Source: Solen grandis (Eukaryota; Mollusca; Bivalvia; Adapedonta; Solenidae). From it: DNA of 64,000 bases. The notes below the pieces were generated by a model. The model did not search any database, was not told the origin of the DNA, and worked only from the letters and a program-made list of their open reading frames with translations. This document shows, one piece after another, positions 22,190-35,632 of this stretch. Position 1 is the first letter of the stretch. Every line of letters starts with the position of its first letter. A program made the position numbers and the translations under genes. The stretch spans positions 11,566,956 through 11,630,955 of the forward strand of contig CM037778.1 of the NCBI GenBank assembly GCA_021229015.1, read 5' to 3'.

Positions 22190-25100
22190 CACTTTGATAC
22201 CACCATTTGGCAGTAATATTTTATACCACCATTCAACACTACCATTTGATACCACCATTTGGGGCTAATATTTTATACCATCATTCAACACTACCATTTG
22301 ATACCACCATTTGGGGCTAATATTTTATACCACCATTCAACACTACCATTTGATACCACCATTTGGCGCTAATATTTTATACCACCATTCAACACTACCA
22401 TTTGATACCACCATTTGGGGCTAATATTTTATACCATCATTCAACACTACCATTTGATACCACCATTTGGCACTAATATTTTATACCACCATTCAACACT
22501 ACCATTTGATACCACCATTTGGCGCTAATATTTTATACCACCATTCAACACTATCATTTGATACCACCATTTGGCACTAATATTTTATACCACCATTCAA
22601 CACTACCATTTGATACCACCATTTGGCGCTAATATTTTATACCACCATTCAACACTATCATTTGATACCACCATTTTGGCATTAATATTTTATACCACCA
22701 TTCAACACTACCATTTGATACCACCATTTGGCGCTAATATTTTATACCACCATTCAACACTACCATTTGATACCACCATTTGGCACTAATATTTTATACC
22801 ACCATTCAACACTACATTTGATACCACCATTTGGCTAATTTTATACCACCATTCAAAACTACCATTTGATACCACCATTTGGCGCTAATATTTTATACCA
22901 CCATTCACACTACCATTTGATACCACCATTTGGCGCTAATATTTTATACCACATTCAACACTACCATTTGATACCACCATTTGGCATAATATTTTATACC
23001 ACATTCAACACTACCATTTGATACACCATTTGGCGCTAATATTTTATACCACCATTCAACACTACCATTTGATACCACCATTTGGCGCTAATATTTTATA
23101 CCACCATTCAACACTACCATTTGATACCACCATTTGGCGCTAATATTTTATACCACCATTCAACACTACCATTTGATACCACCATTTGGCGCTAATATTT
23201 TATACCATCATTCAACACTATCATTTGATACCACCATTTGGCGCTAATATTTTATACCATCATTCAACACTACCATTTGATACCACCATTTTGGCATTAA
23301 TATTTTATACCACCATTCAACACTACCATTTGATACCACCATTTGGCACTAATATTTTATACCACCATTCAACACTACCATTTGATACCACCATTTGGCG
23401 CTAATATTTTATACCACCATTCAACACTACCATTTGATACCACCATTTGGCTAATTTTTATACCACCATTCAACACTACCATTTGATACCACCATTTGGC
23501 GCTAATATTTTATACCACCATTCAACACTACCATTTGATACCACCATTTGGCGCTAATATTTTATACCATCATTCAACACTACCATTTGATACCACCATT
23601 TGGCACTAATATTTTATACCACCATTCAACACTACCATTTGATACCACCATTTGGCACTAATATTTTATACCACCATTCACACTACCATTTGATACCACC
23701 ATTTGGCTAATATTTATACCACATTCAACACTACCATTTGATACCACCATTTGGCGCTAATATTTTATACACCATTCAACACTACCATTTGATACCACCA
23801 TTTGGCGCTAATATTTTATACCACCATTCAACACTACCATTTGATACCACCATTTGGCACTAATTTTATACCACCATTCAACACTACCATTTGATACCAC
23901 CATTTGGCGCTAATATTTTATACCACCATTCAACACTATCATTTGATACCACCATTTGGCGCTAATATTTTATACCACCATTCAACACTACATTGATACC
24001 ACCATTTGGCTAATATTTTATACCACATTCAACACTACCATTTGATACCACATTTGGCATAATATTTTATACCACCATTCAACACTACATTTGATACCAC
24101 CATTTGGCGCTAATATTTTATACCACCATTCAACACTACCATTTGATACCACCATTTGGCTAATTTTTATCCCCATTCAACTACATTGATACCACCTTTG
24201 TAATATTTTTACCACCATTCAACACTACCATTTGATACCACCATTTGGCGCTAATATATTTAATCATTACCACCATTGCAATTATCATCAACACTACCAT
24301 TTGATACCACCATTTGGCCTAATATTTTTATACCACCATTCAACATACCATTTGATACCACCATTTGGCGCTAATATTTTATACCACCATTCAACACTAC
24401 CATTTGATACCACCATTTGGCGCTAATATTTTATACATTTTATTAATATCACCATTCAACACTACCATTTGATACCACCATTTGGCCTAATATTTTACAT
24501 TAACTCCACCCCATTATCACACAACTACCATTTGATACCACCATTTGGCGCTAATATTTTATACCACCATTCAACACTACCATTTGATACCACCATTTGG
24601 CGCTAATATTTTATCACATTCACACTACATTTGATACCACATTTGGCCTAATATTTATACACATCAACACTACATTTGATACCACCATTTGGCAATTTTA
24701 TACCACATTCACACTACATTTGATACACCATTGCGCTAATATTTTTACCACATTCAACACTACATTGATACACCATTGGTTATTTACCACCTCACATACA
24801 TTTGATACACATTTGCATTTTATTACCACCATTCAACACATTGATACCACCATTTGGCGCTAATATTTATACCACATCACACTACCATTTGATACCACCA
24901 TTTGGCACTAATATTTTATACCACATTCAACACACCATTGATACCACCATTGGCTAATATTTTTACACCATTCAACACTACCATTTGATACCACCATTTG
25001 GCTAATATTTTATAACATTCACACATTTTCCATTGCATATATTTTATACCACCATTCAACACTACCATTTGATACCACCATTTGGCACTAATATTTTATA

Positions 25101-25565
25101 CCATCATTCAACACTACCATTTGATACCACCATTTGGCACTAATATTTTATACCACCATTCAACACTACCATTTGATACCATCCATTTTGGCACTAATAT
25201 TTTATACCATCATTTCAACATCATATCATTTGATACCACCATTTGGCACTAATATTTTATACCATCATTCAACACTATCATTTGATACCACCATTTGGCA
25301 CTAATATTTTATACCATCATTCAACACTACCATTTGATACCACCATTTGGCACTAATATTTTATACCACCATTCAACACTACCATTTGATACCACCATTT
25401 GGCACTAATATTTTATACCACCATTCAACTCTTCCATTTGATACCACCATTTGGCACTAATATTTTATACCACCATTCAACACTACCATTTGATACCACC
25501 ATTTGGCACTAATATTTTATACCATCATTCACCATTGAACACTAATATTTGATACCACCATTCAA
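22190..25565. repeat. 52-bp satellite array, about 65 units
   Basis: The unit is taccatttgataccaccatt, tggcgctaat, attttatacc, accattcaacac. Period 52 was checked by successive offsets (for example 22261 to 22313). Variable sites alternate ggcgct/ggcact/ggggct, accacc/accatc and ctacc/ctatc. From about 24150 to 25040 units carry many one- or two-base losses, before good units resume. No ORF here is credible. Confidence 0.97.
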
Positions 25566-26179
25566 ACTTATGTTTCAAAAGTTGACTCATACAGGAAATC
25601 ATCCTTGCTAGTATTAAACTCATGATAATGGTAAATGGTTCAGATCCAAAGTGCATCATGGGACTTCTTATACAGTGCAGAATCTCACCATTTTATATGC
25701 TCTAATTTATAATATAGTTATTAATATTGGCAGAACCCCATTTTTTAACTCTGTAATCTGGTCATATAATTTATCTTGAAATGTCATAATTATTTAGGTA
25801 TAATTATTATGATGTTATCAAATCTGGCATGGTATCTACGTTACTACCGTGTATTGTGCTGAGTTGGCATTAAATACTAAGAAAGCTCCATTAAATACAA
25901 TGTTAAAAAGTCTCACCATTCTCGCCATGTTTTAGGATTAGGGTGTATAGATGAATAGAAGGGTGAGGTTAGGACTGTGGTTGCTGTGACACACATTCAT
26001 CATTTTGTTGAGGGTGAGGTAACGTGTCATACCACATCATAATGTCACCTGGAGATATACTCGGGACCCTTCCCGCAAACCACATGTAAACGAAGCCAGG
26101 TGTCTCCCCTTAACTTCCATGACCTGTATAATACATCAAAATATCCTAGTAGTTATGATGTGTGCCAGTTTTGTTAAAA

Positions 26180-26420
26180 GGGTTCATACCTAATTCTTTT
26201 AAATATTTGGGACAGTGGTTATAGCCCCTACCACATCAGGGTCAATCCACAGCTGCAACATACCATAGGTCCAGTGGTGACATACCTGGCAGCAGGTCTT
26301 AAGGTTGTGGGTTCAAACCCAGTAAGAATTAGGTAAGAATTAGTCATGACCTCCCCAGGTGCAAAGTACTGGTCCAACCCAAGAAATTTTGATAGGGATT
26401 AGTGTAAGTAATGTAAGAAC
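26180..26420. repeat. Dispersed repeat with 'ttggaccagtacttt' motif (copy)
   Basis: Minus-strand version of the motif (aaagtactggtccaaccca) follows a B-box-like gtgggttcaaaccc. Related motifs occur near 33033, 34935, 39280, 44806, 46284, 54330 and 56860, so this is a dispersed family of unknown type, possibly SINE-like. Confidence 0.5.
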
Positions 26421-27217
26421 TTGTTTCCTGGCAATCAACTTAAAATAGATACATTTAAACTTAATTAAAAAAAAAATATACTGTTTTATGTAGTTCCAAA
26501 ATGATTGGATTTCTTTTCGTATTGAATGTGCTAAACCTAGTAGCAAACAGACATTAATATATAACTTAACCAAAGATCTACCCTAAGTTTGGGAAAAATT
26601 GGAGAATTTTAAGGGCCACTCTGATTTTCGTAAATCTCAGATCAGTGAAATGCTCCTAGATTACTTAGGTGAATTCATTTAGAATGGAGAAGTCTAGTAA
26701 AAAAAAATTCTCTCTTCTTGTCGTGTGAAATAATAAACACTGCAAGTTTATCTAGGTCTTCACAGCTTGTCTACAGGCATGATTCATTCCCCAATAAATC
26801 ATGGACAGAATGTAAGCAGGACTCATGTCTGAGCGAGCCCAACTTACTGAGTCCCATATGTGATTTTAAGAGAGTCCTTGAAATAATTAAAGGAGAGCTC
26901 TATTGGAGACACATAAAGCTGTAATTTGTTAGGCTTTCCCCCTGTCATACGTGGCTTAATAAATGCCGGTTTAGTCCTTATGCACTGTGTTTTATCTTGG
27001 CTGGGAATCAATACAACTGTCTCTCAGCAGTTGTAAAACAGGACTCATTTCTTGTCGTATGGAAAAAAGATATGTAAAGTATGTCTTAAGGGTTCAGAAG
27101 AAGGGTTGGGAATAAAGTTTTAAAAAAATTAGTATATTTTTTTTTTTTGGAGTATGAACAAAGGGTTTTGGTAAATGATATGTGTTTTAGATTATGTAAA
27201 TATGTTTCTTGACAATT

Positions 27218-27472
27218 TTAATTTGACTTTGACTATTTGAGTTTACCATCATTTCGACAGTATTTCAGTTATTTTATAGCGATGTCCAGCTAAATACAGG
27301 TGGTGGGAGACCCCGAATGCACGGAGGCATCCGGGTAGAACCACCGACCTACCGCAAGCCAGCTGGAAGGCTTCCTCACATGAAAATCTGAATGACCCTG
27401 CCAGGATTCGAACCCACACGGCTGAATGAGTGTTAAATTCAGCAACTTTACCCTCTCAGCCACCAGCCACCA
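27218..27472 (-). mobile_element. tRNA-derived SINE, type 2
   Basis: Minus orientation copy with cgacagtatttcagtt tail, gggtagaaccaccgaccta and accgcaagccagctgg body, and a head region carrying ggattcgaacccacac (B box) and ctctcagccacca. Confidence 0.88.
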
Positions 27473-27491
27473 ATTTTAATTTATCAATACT

Positions 27492-27752
27492 GGTTCGAAT
27501 TCCACCAACAATACTTAGCGCTAAGTAATACTTTAATTCTTAAACTAGGTATACACACATTCCACTATTACTATTTTATGAAATATTCAAGTAAACGACT
27601 AAGCTGAAATGAATTATTACCTTAATAACTTAAAATAATTGCTAATAAATGAAACATTTAGGGTTTTGTTATTAGAGAAACGAGAGTTACTAAATTCGCC
27701 CTTAAGTATTTAAGTTTTACTTAGCGCTAAGAATTGTTGGTGAAATTCGACC
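27492..27752. mobile_element. MITE with ~35-bp terminal inverted repeats
   Basis: The left end ggttcgaattccaccaacaa continues to cttagcgctaag. The right end mirrors it (cttagcgctaag then aattgttggtgaaattcgac). The interior is about 190 bp of AT-rich DNA with no ORF. The palindrome cttagcgctaag sits in each arm. Superfamily undetermined, as target duplication is not clear. Confidence 0.8.
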
Positions 27753-29833
27753 CTGATGTTTTAAAAAGCTCTTAAGACAATCCAGAACTTAAGGAGTTGC
27801 ATGACTTTAAAATAGATTTGAAAATTCTCTTTATAATCTCTCTCTTTCACTTCCTCTCCTCTATCTCTCTTAATATTATTTTTCTGTATAGACGAATTTG
27901 GTAACATTGAAAACCGTATTGGAATGGAATAGTCTCGACTTTTGCCAGTTGCTATGATTGAGAGGGCATCATGCAATATGGCATTAAACATTAACTATTT
28001 ATAATAGCATTTGATACCCCAATTCTCCAAATGACTGTTATATTCTCAGGGATGTATTAACCCCATTAAACAAACCAAGCCAAAATTTGCATGATTTCTA
28101 AATTAATATGATCACTTCAAAGAAGGGAAAGGATTGACCTTTAAATATTGATTCATTGTTTCACATGCTATTAGTCATCTACATCCATTGAATATATAAT
28201 GTAATTTGTCTTTGAAGTAATGAAAGAGATAAGCTCAATTTGCTGGCATTCTGTAAGCCTGATTTGCTGGTATTCTAAGCAAAGGAAATCTAGAGAAGTT
28301 TGTACATGTATAAATGTAGGCAATGTGTTTTTAAGCACGTATTGTGGCTAGACCAATGACAAGTAGAGCATGACTGGTGGGAGTGTTAAAGTGATAGTTG
28401 TGACCTGCCCAGTGAACCATGACCTTGCGGTAAACCAACCCGCCAGCTTGCCATGTTGAACCTCTCTTCAGTCTTCCACACTATCTCTCCACATGTGGAG
28501 TTGATAAATCTCCCATAGCAGCCTGTGTGATACCATCGGCCCTCAGAAGGCAGTCTGTATATACATCTCTGTGATATTTTTTTATTTATTCACTGTGTTG
28601 GAATTTTTATGCATATATTTATATACAATGTTATTTGTCTTTGTAATTATCTCTTACCATCTTTCAAATTCTTCTCTCTGGGACTCCTTCCTGCTGACCC
28701 TCTGTTCACAGATCATTGTCTCCTCTAATTAGGATTACACTCCTGTGAGTCTTAATTTGGTTTTTTAAAAAAAAGGTTATTTAATAACTTAATTAATCAG
28801 TAATATTTGATCATTTTTCCTCCGGCCTGAAATTCCTGTTCTACATTTTCCCCATTATTTTTGATCTCTTACTTTTTTTTCTTACAAATAATCTATGTCT
28901 AGAGATACATTGTTAACATTATTAAGTTTGACTAGTTATAATTTTGGAAGAAACTCTTTTTTAATTTTTTTAAAAATGTATATCTATCCATTTAAGTCTT
29001 ATTAATAACAGAAGCATTAAATCTTTACAACAAAAATAATACATATAAATAATAATTAAGATTGATGGTAATTGTTATAAGGATAATTGCTGTTCCTCTG
29101 ATCAGTAGTAAAGTATCTCAGTCAGGTGCAATAAACATCAAAGTTGTATGAATAAGCCATTATTTCCTCGTTCAAAGCATTTCAGTATTTGCTGAGCTTT
29201 TAACCTCTCTTGTAATGTCATGTTATTTTTTGAAAAGGTTTAAAAAAAAACCTGCAGAAAATAACAATACAGAGCGTCTGAGTGTAGTATAAAGGTGGAG
29301 TCAGGTTACCTCTGTGTGTGAACGATACACAAGCATTTTGAGACGGCCCCCTGTCAGTTATGTGACAGTGTTTGGAAGTAGGGAGAGGGGTTTCACTACA
29401 TTTTGTGGTTTAACCTTTTACTCCATGGACAGACATCTTGTCAAGTTATTGTTGAATCTAGATCAACATGAATGTCATTTCTTGTTGGATCAGGTTTTTA
29501 TTCAACAGCTAGTATTTTCTGTAAATCTTTACTTAACAGATAAAAATAAAATGAATTTCAGACGAAAATGCAGTCTAAATCTTTTGTTCAGGATAAGATC
29601 AAGGGTTAAAATGCTATTGCAGGATATTTTTTGTGGAATTTCTGATTATAGTGTAAAATATTCCCTTACACAAAGAATCTGATCATGAAATGACTTGAAT
29701 AAATACAGCATAAGCCTTGCTCTTGATTGAAATTTTCACTTCTAATGGTTACCGTCCTATCTAATGTAAAAATATATGGTTATTTTTCATGATTAATTAC
29801 AGAAAGTTTGGAGACTTATTGTTTTTACTCCAT

Positions 29834-30690
29834 TTCTTCTTCTTCTTCTTCTTCTTCCTCTCGCCGGCAACTTTGTACAGGCCATATCTCAAAGGCCACT
29901 GGACCTATCTTTACAAAAGTTCACTCACTTATAGTCCTCAATGAGTAGTAGGGCCTCCCTGATTCTTGTAAATGGGGGGTCCCTGGGGGTCAGGTCCCGC
30001 CCCCTCCCCCTCAAAGATTGATTTTGGCATAAAAATATATATTTTGGTTAAATATTTAAATTTCCAACCCTTAATCATTTATTTTTTTGTTCCTAAAATG
30101 AGGAGAATGAAAAGTACTACTTTGGTGTCTCCCCAGGTCATCCAGGGGCAGGCCACGCCCTCTCACTCAAATTTACTTATCACCTTATATCTTAAAAACT
30201 GTTCAGATTCCCACCCCTAAACCACATATATTCCTGTTCCTCATGATGAGACAGATTGGATAGAACTACTTTGGTTACCCTCAAGGTTACCCAGGGGCAG
30301 GCCCCACCCCCCTCATATTTACTTATGGCCTTATATGTTAAAAACTGGTCATATCCCCACTCCTAAACCACATATATTCCTGTTCCTCATGATGAGACAG
30401 ATTGAATGGCACTACTGTGGTGTTCCGCGAGGTCACTCAGGGGCAGGCCCTGCCCCATCAAATTTACTTATCACCTTGTTTTATCAAAAACTGTTTAGAT
30501 CCCCATTCCTAAACCATATATATTCTTGTTCCTCATGGTGAGACAAATTGAATGGTACTTCTTTTATGTTCACATGGGTCACCAGGGGTCAGGCCCCACC
30601 CCCATCAATTTTACTTATGACCCTATATCTCAAAAAAATGTTCAGATCCCCATCCCTAAAGCATTTATATTCTTGTTCCTTAAACTTCAT
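29834..30690 (+). repeat. (TTC)n lead and degenerate ~145-bp tandem, about 5 units
   Basis: After a cttcttcttcttcttc run comes ggccatatctcaaaggcc, then units with ccccacccctaaaccacata, ttcctgttcctcatgatgag and caggggcaggccccaccc. The layout (microsatellite plus tandem core) recalls H1/H2, but the ends are not recognisable. Frames here are repeat artefacts. Confidence 0.75.
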
Positions 30691-30818
30691 GTGGGAGACT
30701 TAGTAACAGTTCACTGTTACAATTATTACTTTTTTTTTTATGTCGAAAAACCTACATGCTACAACATTGAAACATATATAAAGTGTTCTCAATAAAAGGA
30801 CCACCATCTCTCAAATAA

Positions 30819-31243
30819 CCAGTAAAAAAACCTCAGTATAGGACCACCTTACTATAGCGACCAATACAGTAAAACATCATATAAAGACCATCTCAGGTAA
30901 AGGACCACCTTACTATAATGACCAATACAGAAAACCTTTAAACCAAGTAAAACCCCTGATACATATATGTAGGCCTCCTCACTATTAGGACCTTGTCACT
31001 TTTCAGACCACTAATTTTCAGGCCCCTTTACCCATATTCACTCTGTTGTTAAACGTGATTAAAACAGACCACCTCATAATGAGACCAAAGGAGTCTTGCA
31101 CGAAAAGTAAGTCATACATCATGCACTATTTAATATATATATAATATAATGTGATATATGACTCACTTTTTGTGACAGACCCCTTTGAATAAGACCAGTT
31201 GGCCATGATCCCAGGGTTGGTCCTACTATGGAGGTTTTACTGG
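30819..31243. mobile_element. TIR element of ~425 bp (pogo/Tigger-like ends)
   Basis: The left end ccagtaaaaaaacctcagta and the inverted right end (ccagtaaaacctccatagta on the minus strand) pair, extending into ggaccacc. A second inverted repeat (31093-31180: gtcttgcacgaaaagtaagt against its mirror) with an AT core lies inside. No ORF. A TA target duplication is not visible. Confidence 0.6.
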
Positions 31244-31781
31244 ATAATTGTCCATTACATGTATTGGCTTCCATAACATAAACAGCTAATTTTTGATCTG
31301 CCCTTTATCGATTATTTGAATATTGTTAATTAAGATTAAAAAAATGTGGTTGTATGGAAACTGATTCTGTAAATGAAAACCAAACAGTTCATGGCTGCTG
31401 GCTAACACCTGGAGACCAACATACTTATACCTACCAGGTGACTTAAGTTTTTATAACAGGTGTTAATCGTAAATGTGCATATGCTGCACAAAACAAATTC
31501 ATACATTTCTTGTTGCTAAGTTACAAGATTGAATCCAAGCACTATGCTCACTATTTCATGATAATGCAATAAAACTGCACGCCCTATGGTGGATTATTTT
31601 GCTGGGTAAGCATCTTCCATTCAAGGTAGCTAGGAAGACCATAATGTCATAATGAAAGCAGCCTATAGAATTTGATAGGCATGTGAGACATTTGTTGGCA
31701 GCAGTTTATCGGTTTGCTGCTTACGTACGGTTACAACAAAACAACTCGATTAATACTCAAGTAGATTTATATCACTTTATG

Positions 31782-32040
31782 TGGGGCCGCCCTGGCCGAG
31801 CGGTTACAGTCTTGGACTACAAATCTCTCAGCCCCTCACCGCTGTGGGTTGGAATCCCGGTAGGGACTTCAGATTTTTCATGTGAGGAAGCCTTCCAGCT
31901 GGCTTGCGGTAGGTCGGTGGTTCTACCCGGTACCTCTGTGTACTCAGGGGTCTTCCTCCACCTGTAATTAGCTGGACATCGCTATATGATTGAAATACTA
32001 TCGCAGGGACGGTAAACCCCAATACAACAACAACAACAGT
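31782..32040 (+). mobile_element. tRNA-derived SINE, type 2 (full length)
   Basis: Head gccgccctggccgagcggtt (A box) and ctgtgggttggaatccc (B box); body ttccagctggcttgcggtag; tail attgaaatactatcgcaggg; ends in an (caa)n run, typical of a retroposed SINE. Best reference copy in the window. Confidence 0.93.
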
Positions 32041-32227
32041 ACTGTATATTGTCACTGAGGTAACGTGTTAACTGAGTGATGGAGAAATAAGCATGGTTTC
32101 AGATATAATTAAGAAGTTAAATGAGTGATATTAAGAAGTTATCAGTTTAATCTTTATAACCACACAGGTATGCCATATTTAATTCATCATAGTTAACCCT
32201 GAAAATTAGGTCATTGACAGTTTTTGT

Positions 32228-32362
32228 GTCACCTTCTGTAAGCAGACTTGACACGTAGGGATCACTTTTCTGTCGTCTGTCTGTCCGCGTCTGTCAGTAC
32301 ATCACACTTTTTCCGTCACGCTTCAGCATGTGACACACGTGTTCCAAAGATCACTCTTGTTC
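32228..32362 (+). mobile_element. Deleted relative of the H2 element
   Basis: acacgtagggatcacttttc and a gtctgtctgtccg run match the H2 start, then gtgacacacgtgttcca matches its 3' part. The tandem core is missing. Confidence 0.5.
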
Positions 32363-33356
32363 TTTAATCTTAATGCTGTCTTGCTGACCCCATGGCTTAC
32401 AGAGCCACTGTTCCACAACAACAAGGTCAAATGTTTGATCCCCGGCCACAGCACAGGAGAAAGGTCACCTGGAAAAAGTAAAAAAGGTCTTTCTATATCT
32501 CTGTAAGGAATCTCCTTGGCTTATTTAATAAACATGTAAAATTTGAAATGAATATTTTTTCAACTTTTGATGACATCTTAGAAATTAAATTTGACATTGG
32601 AAGCATTGCAACTCTTAATTTAATGAATATATAGGATCAGAAATATAACATCATCATTCCGGGGGAATTGCCAATTTCATGAGAAAAAGTTCCGGTATGT
32701 TTTTAGAGCCTGTCTAGTTTTATTTTGTAACATACCCGCTATAGATATTTAATGAAATAAATTGTGTTACATAGACGTTTTTATAGACATTTTAGAGGAA
32801 AACAGACATTGGAGAGGGGAAATCAGACATAGGACTAGCCAGGAGTCATTTAAGATGTTGGGGCTGATTTATAATCAAATCTTGAGTGTCTTATAATGAT
32901 AAATACATAATGTTTGTATCATGACTAGCATGCAAGTATTGCACTCTGATCAGGTTTTATACTAGTTTGTTTGATACTTATTTCTTTGCTTGGGAAGCAA
33001 TTTCTTGTAACTTTTTATTCACTTGGTGGTCCCTGGGTTGGACCAGTACTTTTAAAAGATTTTTGCCCTCTCCCTTAATGGTGTTTGAAACCCTGTGGGT
33101 ACCTGAGTCATGTGTGATACCTGAGTCATGTGTGATACCTGTCATGTGACCGGACCAAGTGGCACTCAGATAAGGCTGTATTAGATGAGAGGGAAAGAAG
33201 CTGGAAAGAAGAGTTCAGTCTGATCTGGTTTGTCAGTGGTCAAGTATTGTAACATTAAGTACTCTGCATCTCCAATTTATCACCGGTTTGGGGTGGGAAG
33301 CATTGCTATTACTGCATTTTATATGTCACTGTAATTAATTGGTATATGACAAGTGA
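32363..33356. other. Non-coding; repeat scraps
   Basis: Contains a B-box-like ggtcaaatgtttgatccccg near 32430, one 'ttggaccagtactttt' motif near 33038, and a 17-bp direct repeat (cctgagtcatgtgtgat) at about 33100-33137. Confidence 0.45.
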
Positions 33357-33598
33357 TTAACCCTTTCCCTCGTAGAGGAAACCATGAAAAGACCTATGCG
33401 AACAACATAAAACCAGATCAGCCTGCAAGTAACTCGCAGGCTGATAAGGTTTTATGCTGTTCGCTGCTCCTCAGTGGTCTGGAAATGAGGATTTTGTAAT
33501 TAAATTTGGTAAGGTTTAACTGTGGTTTTCTGCAGATCAGGCTTTATGTGATACCTATTGAGTGCGTCAAAATGAGTCTATATGAGGGAAAGGGTTTA
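33357..33598 (-). mobile_element. piggyBac-like MITE M1, copy 7
   Basis: Near-complete copy in inverted orientation with the central hairpin. The right terminus reads gggtttaaa rather than gggttaa. Confidence 0.9.
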
Positions 33599-34099
33599 AA
33601 GCAGTAGAAGGACCCATATTATATCGGTATTTGTGTTATAATGGAGGGGATAGTAATAGATCTACAGTGTGTGTGCAGAGAGATGAAGGCAGAGCTCTGT
33701 AACCGATTGTTGGGGGGGGGGGGTTCAGGTGTGTGAGGAGGCCCCATCTGTTCAAGGGTTTACAATCAGCCATGTGATAGGCTCAAGGACAAAGAAGGAA
33801 GAAAACAACATGTTGAACTCTTTGTCTCCAGAACAAGAGGGAAATAATAATAGTGTAGGGAGAGATTGAAACTAACCTTGAATTTGTGATGGGATTTCAG
33901 AGGAAAATCAGTGATCAAGAAAATTGGCTGTTGAAAAATCAAGTCAAGTCACATGTGCTAGAGATTTCCATTTGTTACTTTTTCTTTCTATATTTAGGAT
34001 TGATGGTTTTTTTGTGTTTTTTTTAGACAAGGATCCGTTTTCTGGATGATTTTTCCCCCCCCTATATGCTGTGATATTGAAAGGGAGACAGAAGAATCT

Positions 34100-34329
34100 T
34101 AACCCATTCCCTCATATAGACTCATTTTGACGCACTCAATAAGTACCACATAAAGCCTGATCTGCAGAAAACCTTACCAAATTTAATTACAAAATCCTCA
34201 TTTCCAGACCACTGAGGAACAGCGAACAGCATAAAACCTGATCAGCCTGCGAGTTACTTGCAGGCTGATCTGGTTTTTTGCTGTTGGCATAGGTCTTTTC
34301 ATGGTGTCCATTATGAGGGAAAGGGTTAA
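34100..34329 (+). mobile_element. piggyBac-like MITE M1, copy 8
   Basis: Left terminus ttaacccattccctcat has one change; the right terminus is intact; the centre is a strong hairpin. A poly-A run follows at 34343-34362. Confidence 0.9.
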
Positions 34330-35184
34330 TCACAAGGTTTTATAAAAAAAAAAAAAAAAAAATGTAAATATTTGTGGGTTTTTTGGGGTTTTTTTTACAT
34401 CCAACAATGATGAAACATTAACTTAATGGCAGCTTTATCCTGATTCTGTCCGCTTAAACTAGGTGACACCATACAGACTTGACAAAAATCTTAATGGGAT
34501 ATTTTCTTTCTGTGATAGCTGTCATATTCCGACATGAAACTGTTTGAAATTTACTCGATGCTGTCATTTGGTAGGCTCTACAGACAGTCGTTTCAAGATA
34601 ATGTTAAAAAAAAAAAAAAAAAAAAAAGAGGAAAAGACAGACAGAAAATAGGCAGGGGAATATTTTTGTGAATATTATCATAGAAAATGCATATACTGTA
34701 GTTAAATTTTTTTTTTTTTTTTTCGGATGGATCCTGGATGTAATCTCTGCATGCAGCTGAAATAGAAATATTTAGCCTTTTTTATTCTTTATGGCACAAA
34801 AATTAAGTCTTAAAGAAAATGAACCATACAACCGGCAGTTTAGTATCAGATCTGCCTGTATATGACTGAATTGCTTATAAAGTATGTTTAAGGTAAGACT
34901 AATCCTTGTTTATGATTCCTGGGATGTTACCTAGGTTGGACCAGTACTTTGTGTCTGAGAAGGTCATGACCCCCCTCCACACACACACATACACACACAC
35001 ACATTTACAGTCTATGAAGCAAAGTAAAATCTATTGTTTCTTGGTAATTCCATATTTGAAGTTTCAGTAAACTAATTTTCATCATTAGTCATAAATTGTA
35101 CATGAATATTCATCACAAGGTAGGGTTTATGACCTTGTATCTTTATGGATACATTTCAAGCAGTCTCAAAAAAGCCTTTGTTTT

Positions 35185-35284
35185 NNNNNNNNNNNNNNNN
35201 NNNNNNNNNNNNNNNNNNNNNNNNNNNNNNNNNNNNNNNNNNNNNNNNNNNNNNNNNNNNNNNNNNNNNNNNNNNNNNNNNNNN
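35185..35284. other. Assembly gap (100 N)
   Basis: Exactly 100 N, the usual placeholder for a gap of unknown length. Sequence on either side may not be truly adjacent. Confidence 0.99.
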
Positions 35285-35632
35285 AGAGTTATGGTTCTTG
35301 TGCACTGCACTTCCTCTCATCAAGATCAATATACATATGAAGTTTCATCAACCTAGCTACTTTAGTATTGGAGTTATGGTCCGGACAAAATCAAAAGATT
35401 AAAAATGACAAAGGGCAATAACTCCTTTCAAAATACATGCAGAGTTATGGTTCTTATGCACTGCACTTCCTCTCATCAAGGTCTATCTACCTATGAAGTT
35501 TCATCAACATAGGTACAGTAGTTTTGGAGAAATGCTCCGGACAAATATTTGTAGACCAACCGCCGGACCGACCGACCGACCGACAGGGTGACTCCTATAT
35601 ACCCCCCCAAATTTCATTTGTGGGGGTATAAC
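35285..35632 (+). mobile_element. 3' part of a pearl/HINE-like element (family H3)
   Basis: Two ~130-bp units (gagttatggttcttgtgcac / ttatgcac) are followed by a gaccgaccgaccgaccg run and a terminal hairpin (ataccccccc...gggggtat). The 5' part lies in or beyond the gap. Confidence 0.6.

Larger units (their letters stand above)
25566..29833. other. Non-coding sequence flanking the satellite on its 3' side
   Basis: Aside from the repeats listed, AT-rich with T-runs. A 122-codon frame at 29314-29682 shows no motif. Confidence 0.45.

Noticed and set aside
21338..22258. 306-codon minus-strand frame and overlapping 223- and 94-codon frames
   Set aside because: Produced by the 40-bp repeat, whose minus strand lacks stops in every frame. 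The peptide is just the cycling translation of the unit.
22571..24863. Several 60-90-codon plus frames
   Set aside because: Translations of the 52-bp satellite.
22190..25565. CRISPR-like regular array
   Set aside because: Units are contiguous, with no unique spacers, in a eukaryotic genome: a satellite.
29314..29682. 122-codon plus frame
   Set aside because: No recognisable motif; composition like the flanking non-coding DNA.
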